Below, piece after piece: positions 37,651 to 46,892 of a stretch of 64,000 nucleotides of DNA. Position numbers and translations under genes: made by a program. The notes under the pieces were generated by a model, which saw only the letters and a list, made by a program, of their open reading frames with translations, ran no database searches and had not been told where the DNA came from. Source of the stretch: Streptomyces sp. CG 926 (GTDB lineage Bacteria; Actinomycetota; Actinomycetes; Streptomycetales; Streptomycetaceae); assembly GCF_003148825.1 (NCBI RefSeq), contig NZ_QGGZ01000013.1, positions 1 through 64,000 on the forward strand, written 5' to 3'. The number at the start of each line of letters is the position of its first letter. The stretch's first letter is position 1.

Positions 37651-39090
37651 ATGCCGCTCCTCGATCCGACGCTCTGGCAGGACGGACCCACCCTCACCGG
37701 CGGCTCCGCCCCGGTCGTCGAACCCGCCACCGGCCGTACCCTCGCCACCATCGACCTCGCCGCGCCCGCCGATGTGGCGGAGGCCGCCGCACGGGGCCTC
37801 GCGGCGCAGCGGGACTGGGCGCGCACCACCCACCCGGAGCGAGCGGCCGTGCTGCGCCGCGCCGGGGACCTGTTCACCGCCCACGCCGACGAGCTGCGGG
37901 AATGGCTGGTCCGAGAGTCCGGCTCGATACCCGGCAAGGCCGACTTCGAGCTGCACGTCGCCGCGCAGGAATGCTACGAGGCCGCCGCGCTGGCCTCCCG
38001 CCCCGCAGGGCAGGTGCTGCCGAGCGAGGCGCCCCGGCTGTCCTTCACCCGCCGGGTGCCGGCCGGCGTGGTCGGGGTCGTGGCTCCCTTCAACGCCCCG
38101 CTGATCCTCGCGATCCGCTCGGTCGCGCCGGCGTTGGCGCTCGGCAACGCGGTGCTGCTCAAGCCGGACCGGCGCACCGCCGTCTGCGGTGGTCTCGCCC
38201 TCGCCGCGGTCTTCGCCGCCGCCGGGCTGCCGAGCGGGCTGCTGCAGGTCCTGCCCGGCGGCGCCGGCACGGGCGCGGCGGTGGTCGCGGACCCGCACGT
38301 CCGGGTGGTGTCCTTCACCGGATCCACCGCCGCCGGCCGGTCCGTCGGCGAACTGGCGGGCCGTCACCTCAAGCGCGTACAGCTGGAGTTGGGCGGGAAC
38401 TCGGCTCTCGTCGTGCTCCGCGACGCCGACATCGAGTCCGCCGTGGCCCAGGCCTCCTGGGGCTCGTTCTTCCACCAGGGCCAGATCTGCATGACCGCCG
38501 GGCGGCACCTCGTGCACGCCTCGCTGTACGACGAGTACGTCGAGCGGCTCGCCGCGCGCGCCGAGGAACTGGCCGTGGGAGACCCGTACCGCGAGCGGGT
38601 CCACCTGGGCCCGCTGATCGACCGCGCCCAGCTGGACCGGGTCCACGCCCTGGTGGAGGCCAGCACCGGGCAGGGGGCCAAGCTCGTGGCCGGCGGCACG
38701 CACCGGGAGCTGTTCTACCGGCCGACCGTCCTGGCGGGCGTGGCCGACGACACCCCCGCCTACGCCGAGGAGGTCTTCGGCCCCGTGGCGCCCGTACGGT
38801 CCTTCGCGACGGAGGAGGAGGCGGTGGCGCTGGCCTCGGCGGGCCCCTACGGCCTCTCCCTCGGCATCGTGACCCGCGACGCGGCGCGCGGGCTCGACCT
38901 GGCCGATCGGATCCCGACCGGGATCGCCCACATCAACGACCAGACGGTCAACGACGAGGCCGTCGCCCCCTTCGGCGGAGTCGGCGCTTCCGGCACCGGT
39001 GCCCGCTTCGGCGGCGAGGCGAACCTGGACGCCTTCACGGAACTGCGCTGGACCACGCTCCGCAGCAGCCCCGCGGGCCACCCCTTCTAG
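37651..39090 (+). CDS. aldehyde dehydrogenase (benzaldehyde-dehydrogenase-like)
   Basis: The 479-residue NAD(P)-dependent dehydrogenase has VVAPFNAPLILAIRSVAPAL, the glutamate in LELGGNSALVVL, the catalytic cysteine in HQGQICMTAGRH and the EEVFGPVAPVRSF motif. The TIAHINDQTVNDE-type region (here GIAHINDQTVNDEAVAPFGG) fits benzaldehyde/vanillin dehydrogenases. The TAG stop at 39088-39090 lies inside the CTAG that begins a MITE, so the mobile element sits exactly on the end of the gene. Substrate is inferred from subfamily only. Confidence 0.88.
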   Translation: MPLLDPTLWQDGPTLTGGSAPVVEPATGRTLATIDLAAPADVAEAAARGLAAQRDWARTTHPERAAVLRRAGDLFTAHADELREWLVRESGSIPGKADFELHVAAQECYEAAALASRPAGQVLPSEAPRLSFTRRVPAGVVGVVAPFNAPLILAIRSVAPALALGNAVLLKPDRRTAVCGGLALAAVFAAAGLPSGLLQVLPGGAGTGAAVVADPHVRVVSFTGSTAAGRSVGELAGRHLKRVQLELGGNSALVVLRDADIESAVAQASWGSFFHQGQICMTAGRHLVHASLYDEYVERLAARAEELAVGDPYRERVHLGPLIDRAQLDRVHALVEASTGQGAKLVAGGTHRELFYRPTVLAGVADDTPAYAEEVFGPVAPVRSFATEEEAVALASAGPYGLSLGIVTRDAARGLDLADRIPTGIAHINDQTVNDEAVAPFGGVGASGTGARFGGEANLDAFTELRWTTLRSSPAGHPF

Positions 39091-39254
39091 GCCGTCTCTT
39101 TGGGATCCTGCCGGGCCCGCGACGCCCGGCACCGCACCCGGCCGCGTTGTCGGGGCGACCGAGTACGTCCAGTACGCGGGCGCCCCTCCGCCTTGCCGGG
39201 CACGGCACCGGACGCCGCGGGCTCGGCCGACACGATCCGAAAGAGACGGCCTAG
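39087..39254. mobile_element. 168-bp MITE (copy 1) at the aldehyde dehydrogenase stop codon
   Basis: The element begins CTAGGCCGTCTCTTT and ends with its inverse complement; the inverted repeats extend to 21 bp with one mismatch. A second copy of the same length lies at 51332-51499, differing at nine positions. It has no coding capacity. Inside is a perfect 8-bp hairpin (TGCCGGGC-n7-GCCCGGCA). CTAG at both ends may be the target duplication, as for IS630/Tc1-like elements that insert at TA; that link is inference. Confidence 0.85.
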
Positions 39255-39326
39255 GCCGTGCGGAATGCGGAAGGCGAGCCTTTCGTTCAAGGGAGCAGAC
39301 GGCTCACAACAGGAGGTCTGGACACC

Positions 39327-39725
39327 GTGGCTACAGTCGAGCTCACCAAGGAAAACTTCGACCAGACGGTCAGCGAGAATCCGTTCGTGCTGATCGACTT
39401 CTGGGCGGGCTGGTGCCGGCCGTGCCTGCAGTTCGCCCCGGTCTACGAGCGGGCCTCCGACGCCCATCCCGACCTGGTGTTCGCCAAGGTGGACACCGAA
39501 GCGCAGCAGGAGCTGGCCGGAGCCTTCCAGATCACCTCGATCCCGACTCTGATGATCGTCCGGGACCAGGTGGCCATCTTCGCGCAGCCCGGCGCGCTGC
39601 CCGAGGCGGCCCTGACGGACCTCATCGAGCAGGCCCGGGCCCTCGACATGGAAGAGGTCCGCGCGAAGATCGCCGCGGAGCAGCAGGGTGCGGGTGACGG
39701 GGACGCCGGTACGGCGCAGGCCTGA
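39327..39725 (+). CDS. thioredoxin-fold protein with WCRPC active site
   Basis: The 132-residue protein is a complete thioredoxin domain: FVLIDFWAGWCRPCLQFAPV with C30 and C33, the cis-proline segment SIPTLMIV, and a short acidic C-terminal tail. The CRPC pair replaces the usual CGPC, which normally changes redox potential. The GTG start has a strong AGGAGG ten bases upstream. It stands alone between the MITE and the large protease/NTPase gene, which it meets tail to tail. Confidence 0.88.
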   Translation: MATVELTKENFDQTVSENPFVLIDFWAGWCRPCLQFAPVYERASDAHPDLVFAKVDTEAQQELAGAFQITSIPTLMIVRDQVAIFAQPGALPEAALTDLIEQARALDMEEVRAKIAAEQQGAGDGDAGTAQA

Positions 39726-39770
39726 CGCCCGTCGATCCGCCGGGCTCGTGGGCCCGGCGGATCGGGCGCC

Positions 39771-42700
39771 TCAGCCCGCCGGGCACACCGGCTGCGCCGG
39801 GACGCGGACCGGGAGGCTCCTGCGCTCCTCGGCGGTGAACGTCCGGTTGCCGATGGTCTTGCACAGGCCGCGCTGCCACGCCCCGGGGTCGAGCGACAGG
39901 ACACCGCCGGGGCCGGAGGGGTCGGCGTAGATCACCGTCGTGGAGTCCTCGGAGACGCCCAAGAAGGAGTACGGACGGGTGCCGGAGCCGAAGACCGAGC
40001 TCAGGATCGGGTTCGGCGGCGGACCGAATTCGTACGACTCCACAAGGGCGCGTTCCTCGATGCCGTAGGTCCGGACCGCGTTGTCGGCGGCGATCAGGAA
40101 GTGGCCGTCGCCGTCTCGGAACCGGGTGACGGTCGGGGTGTCGGAGTCCTCGGAGGTGCTGCGCAGGGGACCTATCTCCTTGCGCAGCGGGTAGCGCCGC
40201 CACAGCTCGACGATCGAGCCCCGGCGCATCAGAGCGAAGTAGCGGCCGCTGGGGTCGAACTGCACGGCGAGGACGTCCTCGGTGGTGCGGACGGTCTCGG
40301 TGACGGTGCCCGTGGTGATGTCGACGATACGGACCGCCGGGTCGCCCCAGACGGTCACGGCGACCTTGTTCGGAGCCGGGTAGGGGCCGATGTTGGTCTT
40401 CGGCGCGGATCCCGCGACGGGCAGCAGCGCCTTCGCGTCGTAGTGGGCGAGTTCCCGTCCCGTCCGCGCGTCCCACTGCTGGACCACGGTCCCGGAGACG
40501 GTCAGGACGTTGCCGGCGACGTCGAAGAAGTGTAGGAAGTCCGGTTCCTCGCCGATTCCCAGGATCGGTGGCGTGGTGTCCTGGGCCGGCGGCTCGGCCG
40601 CGGTGATGGTGGTCAGCCGGCGCAGGGTGGAGGCGTCGAGGACGGACACGACGTTGGGCCCCTCCAGGTCCGCGAGCAGGCGGCCGTCCTTGCTCAGTCT
40701 CATGAGGTCGGTGTTCCCGGGCTTCCGGTACGGCGTCCGGCGCGGGGCCTCGGCGATGAGCCGGTCGTTGGCGCCCGGTTCCGCGGGCCGTACCTGCAGC
40801 GCGGAGCCGTCGCCGAGCAAGCTGATCGTTCTGCCGCCGTCGTGGGTGAGGATCTGCTGGCCCACCTGGAGTACGGATTCCCCGACGGGGAGTTCGGTGT
40901 AGGCGATCACGGAGTCCTGGAACGTGATGTAGGAGAGCCTGCCGTCGGCCGATGCCAGCCGGCTCGACCCCTTGGTGAAGGTCGAGGGGACGGTGGAGAG
41001 CACCTTGTGCTGCGGCAGATCGATCAGCCGCAGCGAGTCGTTGGCCCACAGCGCGACCCGTGTGCCGTCCGTGTCGACCGCATGGGGAAGGCATACTCCG
41101 GATCTGTACCGCTTGTCCTGTTCGATGTACGGCTCCCCCTGTCGGGTGCCGTCGGAGATCCGCAGGAGGCTCACCGTCGCGTTGTCGGGCTGCTCGGTGC
41201 ACGCCACGGCTGTCGTCCGGTCTCCGGAGAGCTCGATGATGTCCACCCTGTCGCCGACGACACGTGTCGCGTCGGTCGCCGGGTCGTAGGCGAGCAGGAC
41301 CGTGTTGTTGGTGCCCGCGGTGCTCCGCCGAAGCAGCAGGGTCCGGTTGTCCGCGCCGATCCACAAATCGTCCGTACTGCCACCGGGGACGTCCGTGGGC
41401 GCACGCGTGGAGCGGGTGACGGCCCCGCTGTCCAGGTCCCACCAGACCAGGTGGTCCAGCACCCGGTGGACGATCAGTGTCCCGTCCACCGACATGCTGG
41501 GGCCCAGCCCTTTGTTCGTGCCGATGGCCGCTCCCGGAGCGGGGGCGAGCTTGTGCAGCTCGCCCAACGGCTCCTCACGGTCGGCGTGTACCGGGAACCA
41601 GGCGGCGACCCCGTCCTCCTGGACGTAGCCGGCCCGCTTCCCGTCGGCCGAGACCAACGGGAACTTCACCTGCCCGACCGAGGGCACCTGCGCGCTGCGT
41701 ATACGGCCGGTGGTGACGCCCGTGAAGAGCGTCGCCCTGCCGTTCTTGGAGGTGGCCAGCACCACGTTGCCGTCGAAGCTGGCCTGCATGCTCAGTACCG
41801 TGCCCAGCAGGCCCGAGACGACCCGGCTCTTGTCCGAGTACTCCAGGTGTTGGCGCAGCAGCTGATTGCGGGCCTCCTGGGTCGGTGAGGTCCGGTAGGC
41901 CGCGAGCGCGAGCATCACGGACTGGGCGGGGTCGGTGGCCGCGACGTCCTGGGCCGCCTGCGTCAGGGCCCGCGAGGTGGCGAGTGCGTCGCGTCGGAGG
42001 CTCTCCTGCCGCGTGAGCAGGAACAGTGACCCCAACAGGACGGCCACGACCACGACGAGGGAGACGGCGGACCGGGCGCCGCGTACCCGGCGGGCCCGGG
42101 AGCGCTGGTGGGCGCGACCGGCATCCAGGTAGGCGCGTTCGCCGGGGCTCAGATCGTCGGCGCGTCGGGGCACCCACTGCCCGGCACCCGCGAGGATCAC
42201 CTTCGTCGGCAGTAGCTCCGAGGGCCGCTCCGCCCGCTCCCAGCGGTCCATGTCGTGGCGCAGGGACTCCCGCCACACGAGGAAGGACCGGTCGCTCTCG
42301 ACCCATCGCGCCAGTTTCTCCCAGCCGCCGATCAGGGCCTCGTGCGTGAGCTCGACGCTCTCACCGCCCTCGGCGCTGCGGCCGGTCATCAGGAGCCGTG
42401 TGGCGGCGAGCCGTTGGGCGACCTGCCACTGCTCCTCGTCCAGGTCGCCGCGCAGGGCCAGTCGGCGCGTCGCGGCCGGTGATCCCACGGGGACCCGGAT
42501 GAGCTGGGTGAACAGCCGCCGGGCGACCGGCGCGTCCGCTTCGGGGACGTATTCGGCCCAGACCTGATCGGCGTGCAGGCTGAGCGCCCCGGTGACACCG
42601 CCGAGGTCCTGGTAGGCCTGGTAGGTGAGCAGTCCTCCGCGCTGCTCGCGCCACAGCAGGTCCAGGGTGAAGCCCAGCAGGGGCAGTGCGCCCGGCTCGG

Positions 42701-44063
42701 TGCCGGTGTCTTGCAGGATGCGGTCGACGAGCCCGGCCTCGTACCGCACCGAGGGGACGGCGTCCACGGGTGCGGTCACGACCTCGCGCAGTCGCTCGGG
42801 TCCCAGGGGGCCGAGGGCGTGGACACGTCGGCCGATGACCGCCCCGAGCCGGGGATGCGCCAGCGCCGTCTCCAGGAAGTCGGCCCGCAGTGTGGTCAGC
42901 ACCCGGACCTGCTGCGGCAGGGCATCGGCGAACAGGACATCGGCCAGTTCGTCGACGGCTTCCGGAGCGAGCGCGAGGAGCTCCTCGAACTGGTCGACCA
43001 CGACGAGCAGTCGACGGCTGCCGGACAGGTCGAGTACGCGGGCCACGACATCGGCGAGTCCGCCGCGGCGCAGTACCCCGGTCAGGTCGGAGATCCGGGC
43101 GAGGCGCTCCGTCTCGGACAGCTCGGGCTCCAGCAGCGGCAGCAGCGCGGCCGCGAGGACGGCCAGGGGACTGCTGCCGTGGGTCGGTCGTACGACGACC
43201 GCCGAGGCCCCCGACCGCCGGAGCCGGGGGACGACCCCGGCCAGGGCCAAGGAGGACTTGCCGGATCCGGAGGCGCCCACGATGGCCACCCATTGTTCGC
43301 CGGCCAGCGCGAGGTCCAACTCCTCGCTCTCCGCCTGCCGGCCGTAGAAGTGCGGGGCGTCGCTCTCCCGGAAGGCCGTGAGGCTGCGGAACGGCGACGG
43401 CGGCAAAGTCAGCGGGCGCAGCTCGGGCCAGGCCTGAAGGATGCCGGCCGTCGGGATCAGGTAGCTGACCGGTGGCCGGCCCGACTCGGCGACGGCGATC
43501 ATGCCGACCACGCCGACGCGGTTCTCGTCCCATACCGGGGTGCCGCTGAAGCCCCGGGAGACCGGGTAGCCTCCGTCGGCCAGGTCCGCCTGTATCCAGC
43601 CGTACGCCTGCGCCTCCCGCAGAACTCCGGAGTGCCACACTCCGCCCGGGCGTCCGGCGGGGAAGCCGAAGGCCCGTACCGGATGGCCCCACACCTGCTC
43701 GGCCTCGATCAGCCGTACGGGGTGGGCGCCGGCCAACGGGGCGTCGAGCCGTAGGAGTGCCATGTCCCCGCCGCCCGCCTCGCGTGGCGGCAGCAGGCGT
43801 TCGACGCTCGCGGACACCCCGGCGCCGTCCGGGGCGCCGGCGGATGCCAGGGGCAGGTCGACGCGGATCCGGGCGGCGGGTGGGGGCTCCTCGTCCTGCG
43901 GCGTCCCGAGCGCCGCGGCCACCACGTGGGCGCAGGTCAGGGCGAGTTCGGGAGAGATGAGGAAGCCCAGGCCGACGGGATCCCCTCGCAGGTCGCGGAT
44001 CCGCAGCACCGCCGCGTTCAGGGCCTTCGGGCCGACCCCCTCCCAGGTCTGCGGCCCGGTCAC
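39771..44063 (-). CDS. trypsin-like protease / nSTAND1 NTPase / beta-propeller protein
   Basis: The 1430-residue protein has three parts. Residues 1-215 form a trypsin-like protease with triad H46 (TCAHVV), D100 (DMALLRLD) and S173 (GFSGTPVW). Residues 235-640 form a STAND NTPase with Walker A GASGSGKSS at 263-271, Walker B LLVVVDQFEELL and the nSTAND1-type GALPLLGFTLDLLW region. A membrane helix follows (about 666-686, VVVVAVLLGSLFLL), then 750 residues of WD40-like blades. There is no signal peptide, so protease and NTPase should be cytoplasmic and the propeller outside, unless the helix is not inserted. Its GTG overlaps the Trypco1 stop. This layout belongs to NTP-dependent conflict systems described by comparative genomics in multicellular bacteria. 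Confidence 0.85.
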   Translation of the reverse strand: MTGPQTWEGVGPKALNAAVLRIRDLRGDPVGLGFLISPELALTCAHVVAAALGTPQDEEPPPAARIRVDLPLASAGAPDGAGVSASVERLLPPREAGGGDMALLRLDAPLAGAHPVRLIEAEQVWGHPVRAFGFPAGRPGGVWHSGVLREAQAYGWIQADLADGGYPVSRGFSGTPVWDENRVGVVGMIAVAESGRPPVSYLIPTAGILQAWPELRPLTLPPSPFRSLTAFRESDAPHFYGRQAESEELDLALAGEQWVAIVGASGSGKSSLALAGVVPRLRRSGASAVVVRPTHGSSPLAVLAAALLPLLEPELSETERLARISDLTGVLRRGGLADVVARVLDLSGSRRLLVVVDQFEELLALAPEAVDELADVLFADALPQQVRVLTTLRADFLETALAHPRLGAVIGRRVHALGPLGPERLREVVTAPVDAVPSVRYEAGLVDRILQDTGTEPGALPLLGFTLDLLWREQRGGLLTYQAYQDLGGVTGALSLHADQVWAEYVPEADAPVARRLFTQLIRVPVGSPAATRRLALRGDLDEEQWQVAQRLAATRLLMTGRSAEGGESVELTHEALIGGWEKLARWVESDRSFLVWRESLRHDMDRWERAERPSELLPTKVILAGAGQWVPRRADDLSPGERAYLDAGRAHQRSRARRVRGARSAVSLVVVVAVLLGSLFLLTRQESLRRDALATSRALTQAAQDVAATDPAQSVMLALAAYRTSPTQEARNQLLRQHLEYSDKSRVVSGLLGTVLSMQASFDGNVVLATSKNGRATLFTGVTTGRIRSAQVPSVGQVKFPLVSADGKRAGYVQEDGVAAWFPVHADREEPLGELHKLAPAPGAAIGTNKGLGPSMSVDGTLIVHRVLDHLVWWDLDSGAVTRSTRAPTDVPGGSTDDLWIGADNRTLLLRRSTAGTNNTVLLAYDPATDATRVVGDRVDIIELSGDRTTAVACTEQPDNATVSLLRISDGTRQGEPYIEQDKRYRSGVCLPHAVDTDGTRVALWANDSLRLIDLPQHKVLSTVPSTFTKGSSRLASADGRLSYITFQDSVIAYTELPVGESVLQVGQQILTHDGGRTISLLGDGSALQVRPAEPGANDRLIAEAPRRTPYRKPGNTDLMRLSKDGRLLADLEGPNVVSVLDASTLRRLTTITAAEPPAQDTTPPILGIGEEPDFLHFFDVAGNVLTVSGTVVQQWDARTGRELAHYDAKALLPVAGSAPKTNIGPYPAPNKVAVTVWGDPAVRIVDITTGTVTETVRTTEDVLAVQFDPSGRYFALMRRGSIVELWRRYPLRKEIGPLRSTSEDSDTPTVTRFRDGDGHFLIAADNAVRTYGIEERALVESYEFGPPPNPILSSVFGSGTRPYSFLGVSEDSTTVIYADPSGPGGVLSLDPGAWQRGLCKTIGNRTFTAEERRSLPVRVPAQPVCPAG

Positions 44064-44473
44064 GGCGTCGGCTCCGCCGCGACGGGGCCGGGCGGCGGGT
44101 GGGGCGTCGGTTCGGAGGGCGGTTCGGACGGCGGGTCCGACGGGGAGCGTGTCCAGGTGAGCGAGATCTTGAAGTTGGCCTCGGCCGCCGTACTCGAGAT
44201 GACGACGTCGGCCTCGGCGGAGATCGACAGCCCGAATTCGAGGTTGAGTTCGTCGGGCGCCTGCGCCATACCCCGGAAGCCGTCGACGAAGCTCTGAGCG
44301 ACCGGTCGGATCCCGGTCACCATCTCCGCCAACGACCGTGAGGCGCGCACCATCACCTGCCCCGGCCGGGCGACCCGGACCAGGCCGTCCTCGCCGGTCT
44401 CCACGACCTCGACCCGCACCACGTCCTGCGGCCCGTCCGCGCCGCCGATCGGTAACTCCACGTGATACACCAC
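44060..44473 (-). CDS. Trypco1 (CU044_2847 family) protein
   Basis: The 137-residue protein starts VYHVELPIGG and contains FRGMAQAPDELNLEFGLSIS and ANFKISLTW, the pattern of the trypsin-co-occurring domain 1 family. The last 30 residues are a proline-rich tail. Its stop overlaps the start of the trypsin/nSTAND1 gene (GTGA), so the two proteins are made together; in this family the small protein is predicted to be bound or cut by the protease. Two in-frame GTG codons (44473 and 44470) can serve as start; GGGGGAG lies upstream. Confidence 0.8.
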   Translation of the reverse strand: MVYHVELPIGGADGPQDVVRVEVVETGEDGLVRVARPGQVMVRASRSLAEMVTGIRPVAQSFVDGFRGMAQAPDELNLEFGLSISAEADVVISSTAAEANFKISLTWTRSPSDPPSEPPSEPTPHPPPGPVAAEPTP

Positions 44474-44572
44474 GTCTCCCCCTTCTCGTGTCCCCAGTCC
44501 CTCGGCAGCGCACGCCGCCGTCCGAGCCCAGGGCGGCCCAGTGTGGACCCCGCCCTCCCGGAATGAAAAGTA

Positions 44573-44582
44573 TTTCTAGAAA
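44573..44582. promoter_or_regulatory. AT-rich palindrome upstream of the TetR gene
   Basis: TTTCTAGAAA is a perfect 10-bp dyad within the AT-rich run 44563-44596, the most AT-rich spot in this part of the window. It lies in the gap between the Trypco1 gene and the TetR gene and may be the operator of one or both. Confidence 0.45.
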
Positions 44583-44669
44583 AAAATCCAGTAATGGTGG
44601 TGCCTTAGGCTGAACCCGACGAGGATCGAGGAGATCCGCCGCCGCGAGGAGACCGAGGACGCCTGCCCG

Positions 44670-45257
44670 ATGCCGAAGCAACAACGCGGCGAAGCCACCG
44701 TCGAACAGGTCCTGGACGCGGCGCTGCACCTCTACGCGGCGTCCGGGGAGGCCGGTCTCAACCTCGGAACCATCACCGGGGCCAGCGGGGTCAGTTCCGG
44801 AAGCATCTACCACCACTTCGGCAGCCTCGACGGCGTGGTCGCCGCACTCGCGACACGCTCCCTGGAGGAGCTCCTGAAGGAGCTCGCCCCGGCGCTGCTG
44901 CAGGCGGCCGACGCCCGCTCCGGCATACGCGCCGTCGTACTGGCCTACCTGGACTTCGTACGGGACCGACCCGACGCGGCCCGCCTCATCCACTCCGTCA
45001 CCGCGGATCGTCTGGGCATGGCGAACGCGCGCCGGATGCGTGATTCCCAGGAGGCCCGGCTGACACCGATCGCCCACTGGATCCGGGCCCACCAGGAATC
45101 GGGCGAACTCGCCGCGCTCTCCACGCCCTTGATCGAGTCCCTGGTCCTGGGACCGGTGGTCGCCGTGGTCCGGCGCTGGCTCACCGTGGGAGACGTCGAC
45201 CTGGAGGAAGCCGCCCGTGAACTGCCCGACCACATCTGGCGTTCGGTCGGCGCCTGA
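44670..45257 (+). CDS. TetR family transcriptional regulator
   Basis: The 195-residue protein has a TetR helix-turn-helix (VEQVLDAALHLYAASGEAG, ITGASGVSSGSIYHHFGSLD) and a C-terminal domain of the TetR_C_7-like kind. It is divergent from the Trypco1/trypsin/nSTAND1 operon with an AT-rich palindrome between them, so it may control that module. The link is positional only. Confidence 0.82.
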   Translation: MPKQQRGEATVEQVLDAALHLYAASGEAGLNLGTITGASGVSSGSIYHHFGSLDGVVAALATRSLEELLKELAPALLQAADARSGIRAVVLAYLDFVRDRPDAARLIHSVTADRLGMANARRMRDSQEARLTPIAHWIRAHQESGELAALSTPLIESLVLGPVVAVVRRWLTVGDVDLEEAARELPDHIWRSVGA

Positions 45258-45404
45258 CCCGGCCGCCGTGGGACCTCACCACGCCGACGCCGCCCATCAT
45301 CTCGCGCATCCCGCGCGGACCACACGTAGAGTGACGGAGCATTAGCCCCTGACCGGGATTCTCGCGGGTCCTGGTGGACCCTCTGGAACCCTTGGAAGGT
45401 GCCT

Positions 45405-46832
45405 GTGTCGGAAGCGGTGGAGTACGACGTGGTGGTCCTCGGTGGAGGGCCGGCCGGTGAGAACATCGTCGACCGGACCCGCGCCGCCGGGCTGAGCACG
45501 GCGCTCGTCGAGAGCGAACTGGTGGGCGGCGAGTGCTCGTACTGGGCGTGCGTCCCCAGCAAGGCACTGCTGCGCCCGGTGCTGGCCCGGGCCGACGCCC
45601 GCCGCGTGCGGGGTCTGGCCGACGCCGTCCAAGGGCCCCTGGACACGGCGGCGGTGCTCGCGCACCGCAACTACTGGACCGGTGACTGGAAGGACCAGGG
45701 CCAGATCGACTGGATCGACTCGATCGGTGCCCACGTGTACCGGGGTCACGGCAGGCTCTACGGGGTCCGCAAGGTCGCCGTCACCAGCCCCGAGGGCGAG
45801 CACCACATCCTGTCGGCCCGGCACGCGGTCGTCGTCGCCACCGGCACCCGGGCCGTGATCCCGGACCTTCCCGGGATCGCCGGGGCCCGCCCCTGGACCA
45901 GCCGTGAGGCGACCTCCGCGCAGGAGGCCCCCGGCCGGCTGCTGATCGTGGGCGGCTCGGTGGTGGCCGTCGAGATGGCCACCGCCTGGCAGGCCCTCGG
46001 CTCACAGGTCACCGTCCTCGCACGCGGCCCCGGGCTGCTGCCACGGATGGAGCCCTTCGCGGGCGAACTGGTGGCCGAGGCGCTGCGCGAGGCCGGGGCG
46101 GTGGTCCGGATCGGGGTGTCGGTGGAGGCCGTGGTACGGGACGGCTCGACCGGCCCCGTCAGCGTGGTCCTGGAAGGCGGCGAGACGCTGGAGGGCGACG
46201 AACTGCTGATGGCGACGGGGCGCGCGCCGCGGACCGAGGACATCGGACTGGACACCGTCGGGCTGCCGGTCGGTCGGTGGATCGATGTGGACGACACCTG
46301 CCGGGTGCCGGGGCACGACTGGCTGTATGCCGTCGGAGACGTCAACCATCGCGCGCTCCTCACTCATCAGGGCAAGTACCAGGCCCGGATCGCGGGCGCC
46401 GTGATCGCGGCCCGCGCCGCCGGCACCCCGCTGGACACCGCGCCGTGGGGCGCGCACACGCCGACCGCCGACACCCGCGCCCTCCCGCAGGCGGTGTTCA
46501 CCGACCCGGAGGCCGCCGCCGTGGGCCTGACCCTGGCCGAGGCCGAACGGGCCGGGCACCGGGTGCGCGCCGTGGACTACGACATGTCCAAGGTCTCCGG
46601 CGCCGGTCTGTACGCCGACGGCTACAAGGGCCGGGCCCGCATGATCGTCGACCTCGACCGCGAGGTCCTCCTCGGGGCGACCTTCGTCGGCCCCGGCGCC
46701 GCGGAGCTGGTGCACGCGGCCACCGTCGCGGTCGTGGGTGAGGTCCCGATCCAGCGGCTGTGGCACGCGGTCCCGTCGTTCCCGACCATCAGCGAGGTCT
46801 GGCTGCGACTGCTGGAGACCTACCGGGGGTGA
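45405..46832 (+). CDS. pyridine nucleotide-disulfide oxidoreductase (dihydrolipoamide-dehydrogenase-like)
   Basis: The 475-residue flavoprotein has the FAD motif VVLGGGPAGENIV, the redox-active cysteine pair in GGECSYWACVPSKALLRP (C-x4-C), the NAD motif LLIVGGSVVAVEMA, the second FAD motif YAVGDVNH, and the C-terminal active-site segment HAVPSFPTISEVWLRLL. Subgroup members in actinomycetes are mercuric-reductase- or DLD-like enzymes of unknown substrate; no E2 or mer genes are nearby. The GTG at 45405 has GGAAGG five bases upstream. A strong hairpin follows the stop. Confidence 0.87.
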   Translation: MSEAVEYDVVVLGGGPAGENIVDRTRAAGLSTALVESELVGGECSYWACVPSKALLRPVLARADARRVRGLADAVQGPLDTAAVLAHRNYWTGDWKDQGQIDWIDSIGAHVYRGHGRLYGVRKVAVTSPEGEHHILSARHAVVVATGTRAVIPDLPGIAGARPWTSREATSAQEAPGRLLIVGGSVVAVEMATAWQALGSQVTVLARGPGLLPRMEPFAGELVAEALREAGAVVRIGVSVEAVVRDGSTGPVSVVLEGGETLEGDELLMATGRAPRTEDIGLDTVGLPVGRWIDVDDTCRVPGHDWLYAVGDVNHRALLTHQGKYQARIAGAVIAARAAGTPLDTAPWGAHTPTADTRALPQAVFTDPEAAAVGLTLAEAERAGHRVRAVDYDMSKVSGAGLYADGYKGRARMIVDLDREVLLGATFVGPGAAELVHAATVAVVGEVPIQRLWHAVPSFPTISEVWLRLLETYRG

Positions 46833-46858
46833 GCGCAGGCCCTCCGGGGGACCGGATA

Positions 46859-46892
46859 CGGCCCGGCCGCGCCGCATGGCGCGGCCGGGCCG
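46859..46892 (+). terminator. terminator hairpin after the disulfide oxidoreductase gene
   Basis: CGGCCCGGCCGCGCC-gcat-GGCGCGGCCGGGCCG is a perfect 15-bp stem with a 4-base loop, followed by TTCTGTT. It separates the oxidoreductase gene from the iron-regulated promoter. Confidence 0.85.

Noticed and set aside
44064..45233. Extension of the trypsin/nSTAND1 frame upstream to 1820 residues
   Set aside because: The added part overlaps the Trypco1 and TetR genes in other frames and lacks family features; the GTGA overlap with Trypco1 marks the start.
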